From Ceriagrion tenellum (Eukaryota > Arthropoda > Insecta > Odonata > Coenagrionidae): 64,000 nt of DNA. The translations under genes were made by a program, and so were the position numbers. Positions 45,287 to 57,729 of this stretch are shown here, piece by piece. The DNA is taken from the NCBI GenBank assembly GCA_963169105.1, contig OY720632.1, positions 190,030,448-190,094,447 of the forward strand. Direction: 5' to 3'. The first letter of the stretch is position 1. Every line of letters starts with the position of its first letter. The notes under the pieces are model-generated. The model saw nothing but the letters and a program-made list of their open reading frames with translations, did no database searches and was not told the origin of the DNA.

Positions 45287-47602
45287 GTGAGTACTTTTAT
45301 TGCTTTGTTATTCCTTGTGGTGGTGAGATTGAGTATGTCTGTCTACACCAAAAAGTTAATCATTAATTTTAGCTCACACTGATATCCGATAAAAATTTAT
45401 GAGCTAGGTTTGCCAGATTAAAGCCAAATCCAAGGAAAAGCTTAATTTTTGTTCAAGAATTTTCAATAAATTTTTTTTTTCTTCTGGGGAGAAGTTGGGT
45501 CTTAGTTAGCCCTTTTGCTGCCATAGGTATATCCATGTCTGGCATTCTGAGTAGCCGCTATAATTCTCAGTACATTTTATGCTCTCCATGCTTAAGACTT
45601 GTATATGCATTTGCCAAGTTTTTGCTTTGCTGCTAATGTTGTTTTATGTTCTTGATTCCTTTGACAAACTCCTTTAGATTCAAAGTGGTTCTTTGGAGCT
45701 CCCTCAACTGTAAGAGCCCATATTTCTTGGCCTTCCTTTTGTCTACATTCTCCTGCTTGCTGAGCTGGGTGCTGACATTCTCCCAGGCTTTAGGAGTTTC
45801 TCTTTCTCAATTGTGGTTAATGAGCATCCCTTATCTTTGCAACTGTGCTTTTGGAGGATCATTTTACTGACAGCTGCCTATCTATTTATTGCCTCCATGG
45901 CTTTCTTTGCCTTTTTTTCTCAGTGCCTGTTCTTTACCAATGCTTCAATTTTCTACTGTCCTTGCCGCTATGAGTTTTACTTCCTGCATTTCCTCTTGCT
46001 CTTGTTTTGGCCTGTCATGTAATGTTTGCTCTAAGTCTTCATAAATAATTCCACTGTGTTTATTATTATTTATGTCTATTGGCTTCCCTTAACTGCTTTT
46101 CTGGCATTTATCCCTGCTTTGTTTTGTGTATTTATATGTACTTTTTATCGAGTTGTGCTTTCCATTGATGGTACTTCCAATAACCTGAACAGTTTCTTGT
46201 TTGTTAAGACCGATGCCTCATCTTGGACGTTTCTCATAGCATTGTAGGACTCTTCTTTTGGTTTTCCACCAACCAGTAGTTAATTTTGGACTTTCCTAGC
46301 CCCACCCTTATATCCCAGGGTTCATATAATGCTTGGATTAGTATTGGTGATCACCTAGGGAAAAGACTGAATAAAACCGGGGATGATAACCCTAATGAAA
46401 AAGCCCTACATGGCTATTCATGCATGCACAGTCTGTCTGCTGTCGGAGAAACTGCAGTGAAGAAATAAGTGTATCGTTCTTCATCGGTATGGCTTGGAGA
46501 AGACTGCTACCAAAGGACTGTGATAGCAAGTGATTCCACTGAATGAAAAGCCCCATGGCTTGGCAATTTTTGTATTTGGTCACAAAGAATAAATCCAAAG
46601 CATATTGAATGAAATAATTGTAATTTAAGAATAGAAAGTCCAAAATAGAGATGTAATATCTAGTCATACACTGATGTTGAGTAATTATTGCTGGCGTTAT
46701 GACCCAATTCCAGTGGTGACGATGGATCGGCTATTGTGCTGGTGAACTGATCCAGCATATGCCAATGATGCCAAATGTAATTTAAATGTGATATTTTTCA
46801 ACAAGTAAAGAGTTTTATAAAATGAATTTTGAAATAAATGTTGATTTGAAAAAATTCAACTTTCATGCCAACCATAAACTATTGTTTCCGAAAATCCCGA
46901 AGATACACGTTTGTTCCTACTCACGTGAGGAAACGTTTTTCATGCATTACAGTAATGAAGAGTTTACAGTTTAACATGGCAGGTAAGAGGGGAAAAGGTG
47001 GTGATGACGGTGGGTAAATAAGTCCAGAAAGGCAATCGTTTGTTAAAGGAAACAAATTTTCTGTTGAGTGGCATGCATGGGTGGCTCACCGCATTGACAC
47101 TTTTTTTTTACCAGGGGTTAATATGTGAATGAGTGAGGGTGGGCGACGGCTACTGGGCACAATGCTTGTAAAGATGTTTCTCAGAGCATAATAACGGGTA
47201 TGCGAGGAAAATGGGATAGGGGAAGAGAGGAAAGAAGTGTCTAAGACGGGGCGAGGTTTGTCTATTGTTCTCCGAGCACGGCCACGGCATAAAGGTATGG
47301 GTTAACTCACAAATTGAGTTTTGAAATACTGGTCTCCAAGCTCATTGCAAGTGGATCAAATATTACTGTAAAAACTCGAAATTACAAAGTCAATCGGAAA
47401 AATCGGCACTTCATAATATTGAATTTTGTATGAACGAGTATCTTTCAAGAGCATTGCAATTGAAGCTATTTTTTTGTTTCCTTTAATGACGATGTACCCT
47501 CGTGACGTAATCGCATGATTTACTGAGATATAATTCATGAAAGTTTATTTAAATTTGTATTCATGTCAGCAGAGTGCATTAAGTTGAACACAAATAACTT
47601 TT

Positions 47603-47694
47603 TGGAGGTTGATGCTTCTGATTTTCATGACTTCCGCCTGTTTGCTCCATCTTTTTGTGGCGGAAATCCCGAAAATCAGAAGAATCAACCTCCA
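47603..47694. repeat. 92 nt hairpin with 36 bp arms
   Basis: TGGAGGTTGATGCTTCTGAT and following bases to GCC (47603-47638) pair with the segment at 47659-47694, whose reverse complement begins TGGAGGTTGATTCTTCTGAT. There are about five mismatches and a loop of about 20 nt. Size and shape fit a pre-miRNA-like stem or a tiny MITE. Confidence 0.75.
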
Positions 47695-47889
47695 TCCATG
47701 CCCCGCAGAAATCTACATGTAAACAACTAACTTTTTGTTTTTTCAATGAGTAAGAGATTAGGCTATCAAGCGTCTTTGCAAAATTTTCGTGCAGTGTGCA
47801 CTAAGCCTATGAAGCTTCATAGTGCATTTTTCTATGCCATTTCTTAACCAGAGAACTCATAACTCTGGTGGGAGCGATGTATTATGATA

Positions 47890-48676
47890 CAGTTGAGCAC
47901 CCCTAATCCGAAAATCCCCAATCCGGGAACACCCGTAATCCGGCAATATTTCCAAGAGAAATCCAAGCGTACTTCGCGGAAAACAAACTTTTTTGCCGAA
48001 TCATTTACTTTGTAATTACTGAAACTGTAACCCTTTCTAACAAAAATTCTCCCATTCAAGAACAAGCATCGGAAGATTTTTTGCATTCAATGTTGCCTAT
48101 ATATATTGTCAATGAAGGTGTTTATTCAGCAAATTGAAGACATCACTACATTGTACGTCGTTGCCGAGACGCGAGTGTGTGACGTCACGGAGTGGACAGT
48201 GTCTTACCTTGCATGGCGCGCGCATGTTTGCTTTGTACCGAGCGTTGACGGCGCGACGTGGACAGCAGACAGCTCATTGAATCGTATTAAACAGAGTGGA
48301 ATAAGGATTGCAAGGAAAATTGGAAGCGATGAAGAATTTTTACTTATCTACTGTATGTACTCTTTGATGTCCAGCAACACGTTTATATGTTATATGCATT
48401 CCTTTCACTCAGCCGTTTTGCGAGACTACCGGTTGACTGATTTTGTTTTTGTGAATTTAGAAGAAGTTTATTTCTTTTTTTTTCGAATTAATTGTCGAAT
48501 TATACAGAATTTATTCAAACTTAATTGAAGTTGTTATAATTTATCGAATTCCCTCATTAAAAATATCGCGGGCCCCATAATTATGCTGGTTACTACCACA
48601 GCACCCGTAGTCCGGCAAAATCCTTAATCCGGCATCGCTCGAGTCCCGACAGTGCCGGATTAAAGGTGCTCAACTG
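47890..48676. mobile_element. pogo/Tigger-like non-autonomous element, 787 bp
   Basis: TA flanks both ends (47888-47889, 48677-48678). The ends are inverted: CAGTTGAGCACCCCTAATCC and, read inward from the right, CAGTTGAGCACCTTTAATCC. AATCCGG motifs are repeated at both ends. The 140-codon frame at 48106-48528 resembles no transposase, so this is a non-autonomous copy. Confidence 0.85.
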
Positions 48677-48929
48677 TACCAGAATTAGTGATTCATGTAT
48701 ACAACTAGGAAGTGTGCAACTTGCACGATCATTTACACCAGATACAGAAATTAGACTAATATATGTTCATCAGAAGAAGATCATAAGCTCCGTGTCAGGC
48801 ATGGTATATGTACCTATATTAAGCTAACGAGGACACATTGCATAACTGATGTTAGGTATGCAGACGAAACAATTTTTATCTGAAACTAGCGTAATAATCC
48901 TGGAAATGTGTCATGGCTAACTTCTGCCT

Positions 48930-49150
48930 TCTGCCCCTAAGTCCTGGGTTAGAGAGAAAATTGCCATCATAGTATTTCGTCCCAGTCAAATACTTAACTT
49001 TTCGAAGTCTCCGGCAGAAGGCCATGGGGGTTAAGGTGCTCATCCCAAAACTGTTGTGAAATCTTGGTGCGAGTTTGTGGCCTACTGGCAGCTGATTTTT
49101 TTTTTCAGTCAAATATTATTCGGAAATCACGAAAGATGCCTAATTCCAAA
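48930..49150 (+). repeat. tRNA-derived SINE-like repeat, copy 2
   Basis: It shares GAGAAAATTGC, AATACTTAA, TTTCGA, GGTTAAGGTGCT and the downstream CGAAAGATGCC-like block with the 7460-7760 repeat. The B box is degraded. Confidence 0.4.
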
Positions 49151-49687
49151 TGTGTACGACAGTAACTATAGCTTTTTTTTCGTTTTTAACCTGTAACTCT
49201 GGACTCGTCATAACTAAGCCAGATGCATTTTGGTCTGATAGGTGTCATATTTTATGAACTACTATGCCTATGATTAGAAGTCTTCCTTAATATTGCAGCA
49301 TTGAAACGTCTATTATCATTCATGTAAGTGACATTCAGTGCATTTTGTATTCGACAATGCTGATCAGTGTCTTAATTCTGACTAGGAGCGCCTAAAAAAT
49401 GCTGCAGTGACCCGTCATCATGCGTAAAATCCTGTAACTTTTTCATATCGGGACCTAGACCCGAGGTTTGTAATTTCAAAACTTCGTTATTTCGTAATAT
49501 TGTGTAATGTTACATCATTTATACCCTTTTTGTCGGGACTGAAGATTTTGCTTCGTAAAATCAAAATTTCTTAATTTTGAGTTACTACTGTATCGTCCAA
49601 CCATTGTAATGCTTAGATAACCTGCTCAGGTATGGTCTGCAAAGAAAACATTTGAATGAATTTACCTGTATTTTTTTAAAACTTCAG

Positions 49688-49825
49688 ATGGCTTTCATGA
49701 AAATGGAGTTGATGCTGCTTTGACCCTTAGCCCGACAGCACAAATAGCTCAGCAGCTGGGAACGTCAACTCACAAGGTTCAACTTATGAAGGCATCTTTC
49801 TTTGGTGATGAAGGTGAAGAAGTTG
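49688..49825 (+). CDS. Nup98-96: Nup98-96 exon 12 of window: MKAS segment of Nup96
   Basis: The exon has 138 nt, phase 1 at both borders, acceptor TTTTTTTAAAACTTCAG, donor GTGAGT. It encodes LSPTAQIAQQLGTSTHKVQL then MKASFFGDEGEEV. This matches the ASSLGINPHVLQIMKASLLTDEEDVD block of vertebrate Nup96, a short conserved motif in the N-terminal linker. Confidence 0.93.
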
Positions 49826-50205
49826 GTGAGTGAAAGTGTGGGAGACAAGTATTCGTGAAACTTAAATTTTTACTATCTAAATACCGCTTCTACAGCAGAA
49901 TCTTGTTAAAGCAGAAAGGGAAAGAGGTATGCAATGCCTTTACACTATAACAAATTATGTTTTATCAACATGTCATCAAAATTTCCTGTCTGAATATTTT
50001 GAAGGCATAGAGGTATCAGCTAAGAAATTCTATGGGTAAAGAAAAATTATAATGATATTCCTGGAAGCCTTATATCAATGAATAGATTAAACTAAAAACT
50101 TATTCTTTACTGTTTCTTTCTTTTCAATTCTTCCTTCCACACTCATTAACCTTTGTTACTCACCCTTTCTTTTTTACCTCCAAGTTTACAAAACATTTTC
50201 CCCTA

Positions 50206-50622
50206 CAGTGGCTGTCCATAATCCACATAGACAAATATAGGCCACTTTTTGACCCACCCTCCCCACCCCCCATCGAGGACACTCATAGACTTCATCCGGA
50301 ACCCCCCCCTAACCCTCCCCCCGTTGTCCACATAGACTTTTCCTACAAGACACCGAGACATGCCAGTGCCAACCGAGAAGCTGGGCCATGCCATGCCGTG
50401 CCAAGCCAGCACTGATCGGGCAAAACCGGCCACCGACACAACGTCATGGCAACCATTAGTAACACCGTGTCTCATGGCAATGTCACTCTTGCCATGTTGT
50501 GTCGACCATTGTCTATGCAGACACCCCTCCAACCCCTCCTCCCCCTAATGTGGACCATAGTTGACAACCCTTGTACCCCCCCACCCCTGTTTGGTTTCTA
50601 CGTGGATTATGGACACCCCCTC
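50206..50622. mobile_element. C-rich MITE with TCCATAATCCAC ends
   Basis: The left end CAGTGGCTGTCCATAATCCA and the right end, read inward with GTGTCCATAATCCACG, are inverted over about 20 bp. The interior is rich in CCCC runs and ATGCCA/TGCCATG motifs. A 109-codon minus frame inside it has no recognisable product. Confidence 0.55.
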
Positions 50623-51363
50623 ATCATGGTCTTCAATGTCTATCTTCTCTTGTTACTTCTGCTATCTGCCCACTACTGAATTGTTCCAATAACTTATATT
50701 CTTTCGTCAATCATTCCTAGTACAGTGAAACCTCTCCTTTGCATTTTTGAGGGGAACAAAGGTAAAGAGTGTAAATTGTAAGCATATGTAAATCGAGGTA
50801 AATCTTAATTTGCTGGTTAATGCTTGTTAATTTTATTTGATTTGAATGGATTACACCAAAATCCTGGTGCAGTTGGTGCTGAAATATAATGGTTGCAGCT
50901 AGCTGGTGCTATCGGCATGGAAAAGTACTGACACATTATTCTTAATTTCTAGTTAACAGGGCAGTGTGCTGGGCACGGATCCGATAACAGAAGGGTTTTT
51001 CTCTTACAACCCTCAGTCTTTGTGTCAACGGCATACATTTGTTCTTTAAAAATACTAGATGTCATCCAAGCATTTGTGATGGCTTCATGACATTTTTAAA
51101 AAATGTGGATTTCTATATTTTCATAAAAGAAAGGGCCTCAGTCTATCACTGCCATCTGTATTGATTTCCAACCAACCATTCTCAATATTTCTCCTCAGCC
51201 AAGTCTTAATGTCCTCCAATTCTGTGGAATTGTCAGTGTAATAGTTACGTAAATTAAAGACTGCATGTAGTAAAAATGATTTATTCTAATGCTGTTTTTT
51301 ACTGTTAAATGATTCAACACGTTGATAAATGGAAATAAATGCAAAAAATATATAAATCAATAT

Positions 51364-53264
51364 TAGAGGTGTGTGAATATTCAAAATCGAATAATCAAAA
51401 TCGAATCGAATTATTTTTTTGTTCAACGAAAATTTGGAACCGAATCTAATTTATTTTGATGAAAATTTTGAACGAATCGGCATCTGCAAAGCTTCAAATC
51501 AAATATAAATTAAAGTTACAGGAATTGTTTGAATTGCTCTTTTTTTCTTTTTCAATATGCATAGCTCGCATTATTGGTGTTAATGGCCATGCTGGGCCAT
51601 ACGACCATTGGAGCATCAGTATAGTGGATATATTCATGATATTATATGTTCATGGGCATAGTATTGCTGTGTCGAGTATGATAATTAAATTTTATTATCA
51701 TCGTGTCAAGCATGAAATGTATGCTCCTTTGGTACTTAAAACACGAGCGTTCTTACAGTGCAAGGTTTAGTAAATTTGCGCTTGACTGTCCCAGAGAAAA
51801 ATTTTTTTTCCACCCCTAGAAATCAGTGTATTTCATACATATATTCATATATATATAACTTCACTGAGGATCACTTGTGTGATGAATACATATAATTGCC
51901 ACAGTAAGGCAGACGATAAAAACAGAATCACAAAATGAACACACAGAGAGTTTCTTGATATTTCGGTGCTACTAGCACCTTGGTCGCTAGAACGTAGAGG
52001 ACTGAGGTGGAAGGAAGGGAGGGAGGGGAGGGACAGGGGAGGAGGGGGAGAGAGAGGAAAGGTGGGGGCGGGAAGTGGAAGAAATTTGAAAGGAAGAAGT
52101 AGTATGAGCAGAGGTGATAGAAGAAGTTAGTGGGATTTGGTGAGTCCTGGCAGAGTGAAAGCTTGGAAAAAATAAATACAAGAGGACTCAAGCTCTTTGA
52201 GTTGGAGGGGGGAGGAGGAAGGGGGAAGGGAGGTGAGAATACCAACCTTAAAAATATTATTAAAGGTGGAGTTGTGGGAAGTTGGAGTTGTGGGTGGCGA
52301 CAGGGAGGGAAACAGAAATGGAAGGTGGTTCATTGCAACTAGAGCGGTGGCCATTCATTACAAACAACATTAAGGGAAATGGAAGATTCTCAGTGAAGTT
52401 TCATATACATACATATATGTATATGGAGCATGAAATTTTCGCTGTCGAAATGAGAGTACATTTTTGATTTCTGAAAAAAGTTAAATATTTTTTTTTTTTC
52501 AATAATTATTGGACATTGAGAAATGATTTTTTTCATACAGACAAAGAATGCTGTAGATTGTTTATAAATGTTATCAAAACCTGAGTGCATAATAAAATAT
52601 ACAGACATGTATGTCTTAAAAGTCAATATTCATTTTATTTTAACATTATATATTTTGTTTAAATTGTTACTGAACTGATACTTTGTAAAAAAATCGTCAA
52701 ATAATATATTAAAAAGGTGAAACCACATATAATAAAGTTTTCCTAGAGTTTTTGAATATTTACCTTCAATTGCAATTGAGACATCATTTTTTTCCTAAAC
52801 TACTGCAAAATCAGCAAAAATGCCTCGGCATTTTTAGCATAGTACCTAGAAAATCGGTTGGCACTCAAAGGGTTAAGCCCCACTCATGTAGAGCAGCTTG
52901 TATTATTACATGATAACTTAGGAAGACTGTGAAGTTTTTATTATCTCAAAAGCTTTTTATTTTTTAGTGGCACAACTGTGTAAAACTTTGAAAATAAATA
53001 AATATAAATAAAAAGCAAATAACTATATGTATAATCCTCTGTCTCTTCTTAGGGGTATGATACATGTATTGTAATTTAATGAAAGAAATTTTATAATAAA
53101 TGTGACAAAAATGCAGTATTAGGTGCTTTCAATACCAACATGTTAATGAAACAAATTTGGATTTAAATTCGAAAAGCGTACAAATATTTAGTCGATTTGA
53201 TTCGAAGTTCAAATAATTTTGACAATTCGATTCGAAGTGAAAAAGCATGATTCGCACATCCCTA
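51364..53264. mobile_element. hAT-like element with 8 bp target duplication, 1901 bp
   Basis: ATCAATAT at 51356-51363 and 53265-53272 is an exact 8 bp duplication. Ends are inverted: TAGAGGTGTGTGAATATTC and, read inward from the right, TAGGGATGTGCGAATCATGC. TCGAAT motifs fill both subterminal regions. No transposase is visible. The interior includes a polypurine block (52000-52110, 52200-52240) and, at 52814-52876, the right half of the TTAA MITE family seen at 22488. Confidence 0.8.
52003..52110 (+). repeat. polypurine tract with G-quadruplex motif
   Basis: Nearly all bases are A or G for about 100 bp. GGGAGGGAGGGGAGGG at about 52018-52033 fits the G3+N1-7 quadruplex pattern with one-base loops, and more G runs follow. 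It lies inside the hAT-like element on the sense strand of the host gene. Confidence 0.7.
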
Positions 53265-53348
53265 ATCAATATAAAAATGCATATTTACAGCAAAACAAAA
53301 ATTTATGAAATATTTTTCTTTCCTTCTGAGTTGAGTATGTTAATTGAG

Positions 53349-53354
<6 letters not shown>

Positions 53355-53379
<25 letters not shown>
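53355..53379 (+). repeat. 25 nt poly(A) run
   Basis: A pure A run. It could be the tail of a retroposed sequence, but nothing recognisable precedes it and no target duplication is evident. Confidence 0.7.
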
Positions 53380-53380
<1 letters not shown>

Positions 53381-53764
53381 AACTGACCCGTCTACGATGC
53401 TAGTTTGTGAGTATGAGTGGGCTGTCGCCCAGACTCCAATTTTGAGTGTCTCATTCTCCCTCTCGCATCCTTAATATTAGACCAATAGGAATAGGGCACC
53501 ACTTGGTCTGGCATATGACTTGACACATGCAGTGAGTATAGTCATTGTTACTCTTCAAAACTATATCTGCATTGCAAACTTTTGCAAATTTTATTTTGCT
53601 GTGAATGATGGTGAGCAAGTTGTGGAAAATCTGGACAAGTTGTGGAATGTCTGGACATAACAAGCAATTTTTATTGTGTAAGCTATGTAAAAATGACCGA
53701 AAAGATGTGAAATATATGTTGTAATCTTTGAGAAACGTATTTCTTCTAGCATAAAAACAAAGCC

Positions 53765-53806
53765 TCTGACAAAACCTACTTATACGGATAAGTATGTTTT
53801 GTCAGA
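53765..53806. repeat. hairpin with 19 bp arms
   Basis: TCTGACAAAACCTACTTAT and ATAAGTATGTTTTGTCAGA pair with one mismatch around a 4-nt loop. It may be the palindromic core of a tiny MITE. Confidence 0.75.
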
Positions 53807-55375
53807 TGCCTACTTTACTGGCCTGTACTTGAAATGGCTTATTTTAAACTCTTTGAACTCATATTCTGTTGATTGAGCGTTACCGAATTGTCATTTATCC
53901 CTTATGTTATGTATTTAATTCCTTATACAAGATTCTAGAACATTGTACTTTTGTCCTGCCACACAATTCTCTAATTCTTCAGTGTCTTTAATCACTTAAA
54001 GATTTTCTCTTGCTATAAGATCGTGCAACTTTTTGTGCCTTATCAATTTTAGAACATTGTTGAGCTATACCCTAACTTCAGAGTGGCAAATTAGAGAGTT
54101 GTTTATGTTGCCTCTGGAAGACATGCATGTGTGAAGGAATTGTGATGTGCCGGTGAAAGGGTATTTAGAGAGGGTTGGGTACCATTGTAGTTAGTGATGT
54201 CCTGAACAGCTTGTAAGCCAACAATACACACGCCCCTCTGACTCACTCAGAGCTTCACAGGGCCCAGCTACTTTAGGGATTCTGGCAAAGGCTGTGAGAT
54301 AAGGAGCTTATGTGAGAAGAGCTCCCTCTTTTTCAGCTATGATTTCAGGGAAAAAAAATGTCCCCATGGTATTTGATGAGAACCCTAGTCTATAGTGCCC
54401 TATGCTGAAAGGTAATCTTATGGTTATCATGTACGTGAGTAATAGTTTAAGTAAATGTTTCCATGCCAGCAGATGTACACCTGAGTCTATATCTGTCAGG
54501 CATGAAACCGTTTGAGGAAGATCGTCCATGATGGTATGATCAGTGATCGAAGTGTGTTTTTTTTTGTTTATTATGTGGTAGCAGATTTCCTTCTATGGGT
54601 GAACTTAGCTAGGTTGCAGGGAAAGAGCTTTGAGTTGCAGAGACTTTGAGATAGGGAACATTTCTTTGTCAATTTCATTTGTTTGTCAATATAGAGGCAG
54701 GAGTTGGGAGGCTGTATTTGTATTAGCTGACATGTCATTGGCCACTTCAGAGAGGAATCTGCTAGTCAGTTTAATTGTGAAATCTCTTTAAGATGATGGA
54801 GAGAATAAAAAATGGTGCTGTCTCAGGGAAAGTAGGAAAGCAACATTAAATTGTGGATATGAAAAAGTGAGAGGTAACTCAAAATTTTCCATGTTATTTG
54901 GGATTCTGCCCCAGGCTTATAAAATTCAATACTGGTTTTGTGTGAAATCCATTTTTGCTGAGTGACCCTGGTCTCAGTTATGGCTGGAAGAAATTGATTT
55001 TACTCAAGTACATTTACATATATTTCAAAAGAATTTGAAAGAATATCCACACCCATGCAATCCATCCATCCATGAAACATCCAACAATTTATGGCCATTT
55101 GTTGCTTCTGCACTGAGTACTGGTTCAATACAAATATTGTCTTCTCACCATTTATAATATAGAATACATACATAATTTATAGAAACAATGAAGACAAGTG
55201 GATAAAAAATAATGGTATCTGGCAAATATCTGAGAAAAACCCCGGGACATGATGCATGCAAGTGAGTGGCCACCCACAGTGAATACCAACAAATGTTAAT
55301 TTAAGTAGCTTGTATAACAATTTGTCCATTAATGCTTGCATGTAGTAATTATTTGAAATGAAAATATATTGAAAG

Positions 55376-55561
55376 ATAATCAATTCCTGGATCGAGGACT
55401 GCAAGATCAGTCGGCCAAGGCACAGCGAAGTTTGTTTGTGAATGACAACGTAAGGATGAAGGATGGAGACGAAGTCAGGTCAACTCCTGGGGGAGACCTC
55501 TTCAGGACACAGTTCTCTTGTCGAGATCCTACATTCTCCAGCCAAACTAAGTCAAAGAGAG
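55376..55561 (+). CDS. Nup98-96: Nup98-96 exon 13 of window: Nup96 linker
   Basis: The exon has 186 nt, phase 1 at both borders, donor GTAAGT. The acceptor AG at 55374-55375 is preceded by an A-rich, not pyrimidine-rich, stretch, so it is weak. The split codon becomes Asp and the product reads DNQFLDRGLQDQSAKAQRSL, then a polar stretch ending SSQTKSKRG. D-x-x-F after exon 12's acidic end resembles VDMALDQRFSRL of vertebrates. The downstream frame and donor are clear; the exact start is the least secure border in the gene. Confidence 0.8.
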
Positions 55562-57729
55562 GTAAGTTAAAACTCAGCTCTTTTATTTTACCTTTACTGA
55601 AGTAATGTTTATATAGTTGAATAATTATTTTGGATTATGAAAATATGAAAAGGGCTGTACTTAAAAGTTATTATCAAGGCGTAACCTGGCCCCAAGAGGC
55701 CCATGTCAATTAGAATATGAATTTTAGAATTGTTCAATGTATCGTCGTGAATTGCTTTTGGGGTAAGGAGAAACCTAAACATCAACTAACCTTTCCAATG
55801 CCAATTTCCATTGTCAAGACAAATCAAGACAGCAGTTCAAGAATGCTTCATCAAGAATAATTAAAAGCACTTTTACTTGGCCAAAGACATAAGAGATAAC
55901 TTTGAAATACTAGAGACAGATTAATAAGAAGACGGAAACAAAATTAGTTACACAGTGCGATTCAGCTCAAATTTCCTGGTGTGTGCTATAATTATTGTAG
56001 TGTATGACATGGGTGTAAATCATAGTAATGTGTAGTCATGTAGCCAGGATAGGATTAGCTGTGGCTGTTTTAGGTCCTGGTTATCATCTTCAGAAACAAA
56101 GGGATTGGTGGGGGATGTGGTCTAAGAACTGGATTTGTTGGTGGCAAAATGGAGTGATCTGCGTGGTGCACTACTAGATAAGGAACAATAAGGACCCCAA
56201 ATGTTTTTAAAACTTTTAAGAATGAATGAAAGAGTTTCACTGATTTTTTTTACAGTCATTGTATCTGAGAATCACAATAAAGATACAGTATTTTGTCAGT
56301 GCATACCAGCCAAGCAGTGGCACTGTGATTTTCGGTGACCAGCAAATGCTTTAAGAGCTTTAGGTATTCAACCAGGCTGCTTACAACGCCATTTCTCTGA
56401 TAGTTCCTGAAGTCTGCTAGGCAATATATGAATGCCTGTTGAACAAATTCTTGGAAGGCAAATAGTTGACTATTCCTATTTTTATATATAAATAGTCAAT
56501 TCCTATTTTTAGTGTATCAATCTAATGTACCTCACCATTTGTCATTTCTATACACAAAATCCTTTGATAGTACTTGAGAAAAATACTCGTTTTTTACTGA
56601 GGAGATGCAACTTGAGGACATAATTTTATTTTCACAGACCTGTTTAAGCATCTAGCATCTTGTTTTCATGTATATTAATTTGTTTGTTTCCAAACACTAT
56701 GGCAGAGTAAGAAGTCATAGCAAAAGACTTTGGGAAATGATGGAATTATCTCCTCTGCACAGGTGCCATTGATGAAGTACACAAACTTTCCAGCTGTAGA
56801 ATCTGAGGGGTCAACATATTACATTTACAAGCATGCCCATAGCATTGTTTTGATGGTGTTGGTTGATGTTGGTGTAAATTTTTGTTTTATGAATAAGGAG
56901 TGCACTATAGGGCATCTGTGGCCAGCAGCAGGCTTAATGTTCCACCAGAAGAGCCATTGCTATGGTATAGAATGATGTTCCCTAAAATGCAAAATTATTT
57001 AGTTATAATTAAGAAGTCTTATCCTGAGGGAGGACTTTCCCAGAACAAGAGAATGTTCAATTACCACCTTAGACGGGTGGGGAGAAGGCTTTTTGATTGA
57101 GATACATATGTAATTGATGAAGGGAGATACATTGATGAGTATGCTTTTGGCCTTCTTGCCATTTGGTTGAAGTGATGCTTTGTGTCATTTTCCTAAATTG
57201 AAGAAGATAATGCATAGGAAAGCATTTATCCACCAACAAAGCTTGTACTGAGCAGCAACCGTCAACGATGTTTATTCTTGCCTTCAAATTAGCCTCAGAT
57301 AAGCACAGACTGGATTATTTTGGCTCAGTGATGAGATTGTCTTGTAATAGTAGTCTCATATAATCATGTAAGCAATGATTCATTTATGGACAAAAACTAT
57401 CCTAAAAACAAGTGTTTACTAAATGGAATGGAATGTACTAGCAGTTCTTGCTGTACATTCGAAAAGTCAATATAATTAGTTTGCCAACTTGCTGAATATA
57501 GCACCATGGCTGGCATGTGGCGCAATATTTGAGGTATTCGAATTTCTCCTGTTGGTATAATTATTCGAGATCATGAATAACTTCTACTATTCAAGGTATT
57601 CATGTATTTGCCCTTGTCTAGTTCATAGTAATTTATGTTGTTTTTGTGGAAACCTAAGGGCAAAGCTCTGACTAGAGTTCTAGGCATGCCTGATAAGACA
57701 TTAAAAGTGCCCCAACTTTTCCTTTCAAG
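55562..57729 (+). other. intron, 2168 bp
   Basis: No gene or element recognised. Short frames near 56730-57290 match nothing. A small palindrome around TTGACTATT.../AATAGTCAA lies at 56466-56503. Confidence 0.8.

Larger units (their letters stand above)
45287..49687 (+). other. intron, 4401 bp
   Basis: The intron holds a hairpin (47603-47694), a pogo-type MITE (47890-48676) and a second SINE-like copy (48930-49150). I see nothing in 45287-47600 beyond short frames. Sequence near 49445-49592 resembles another pogo-type terminus (TTGAGTTACTACTGTA). Confidence 0.8.
49826..55375 (+). other. intron, 5550 bp
   Basis: The intron holds a hAT-like MITE (50206-50622), a pogo-type terminus near 50720 (TACAGTGAAACCTCTCC), a 1.9 kb hAT-like element (51364-53264), a 25-nt A run (53355-53379) and a hairpin (53765-53806). 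Positions 53810-55375 show nothing recognisable. Confidence 0.8.

Noticed and set aside
48106..48528. 140-codon + frame inside the pogo-like MITE
   Set aside because: It has no transposase motifs or recognisable domain, and lies between MITE ends; probably chance.
50203..50532. 109-codon minus-strand frame
   Set aside because: It lies wholly within a C-rich MITE and has low-complexity composition; no domain.
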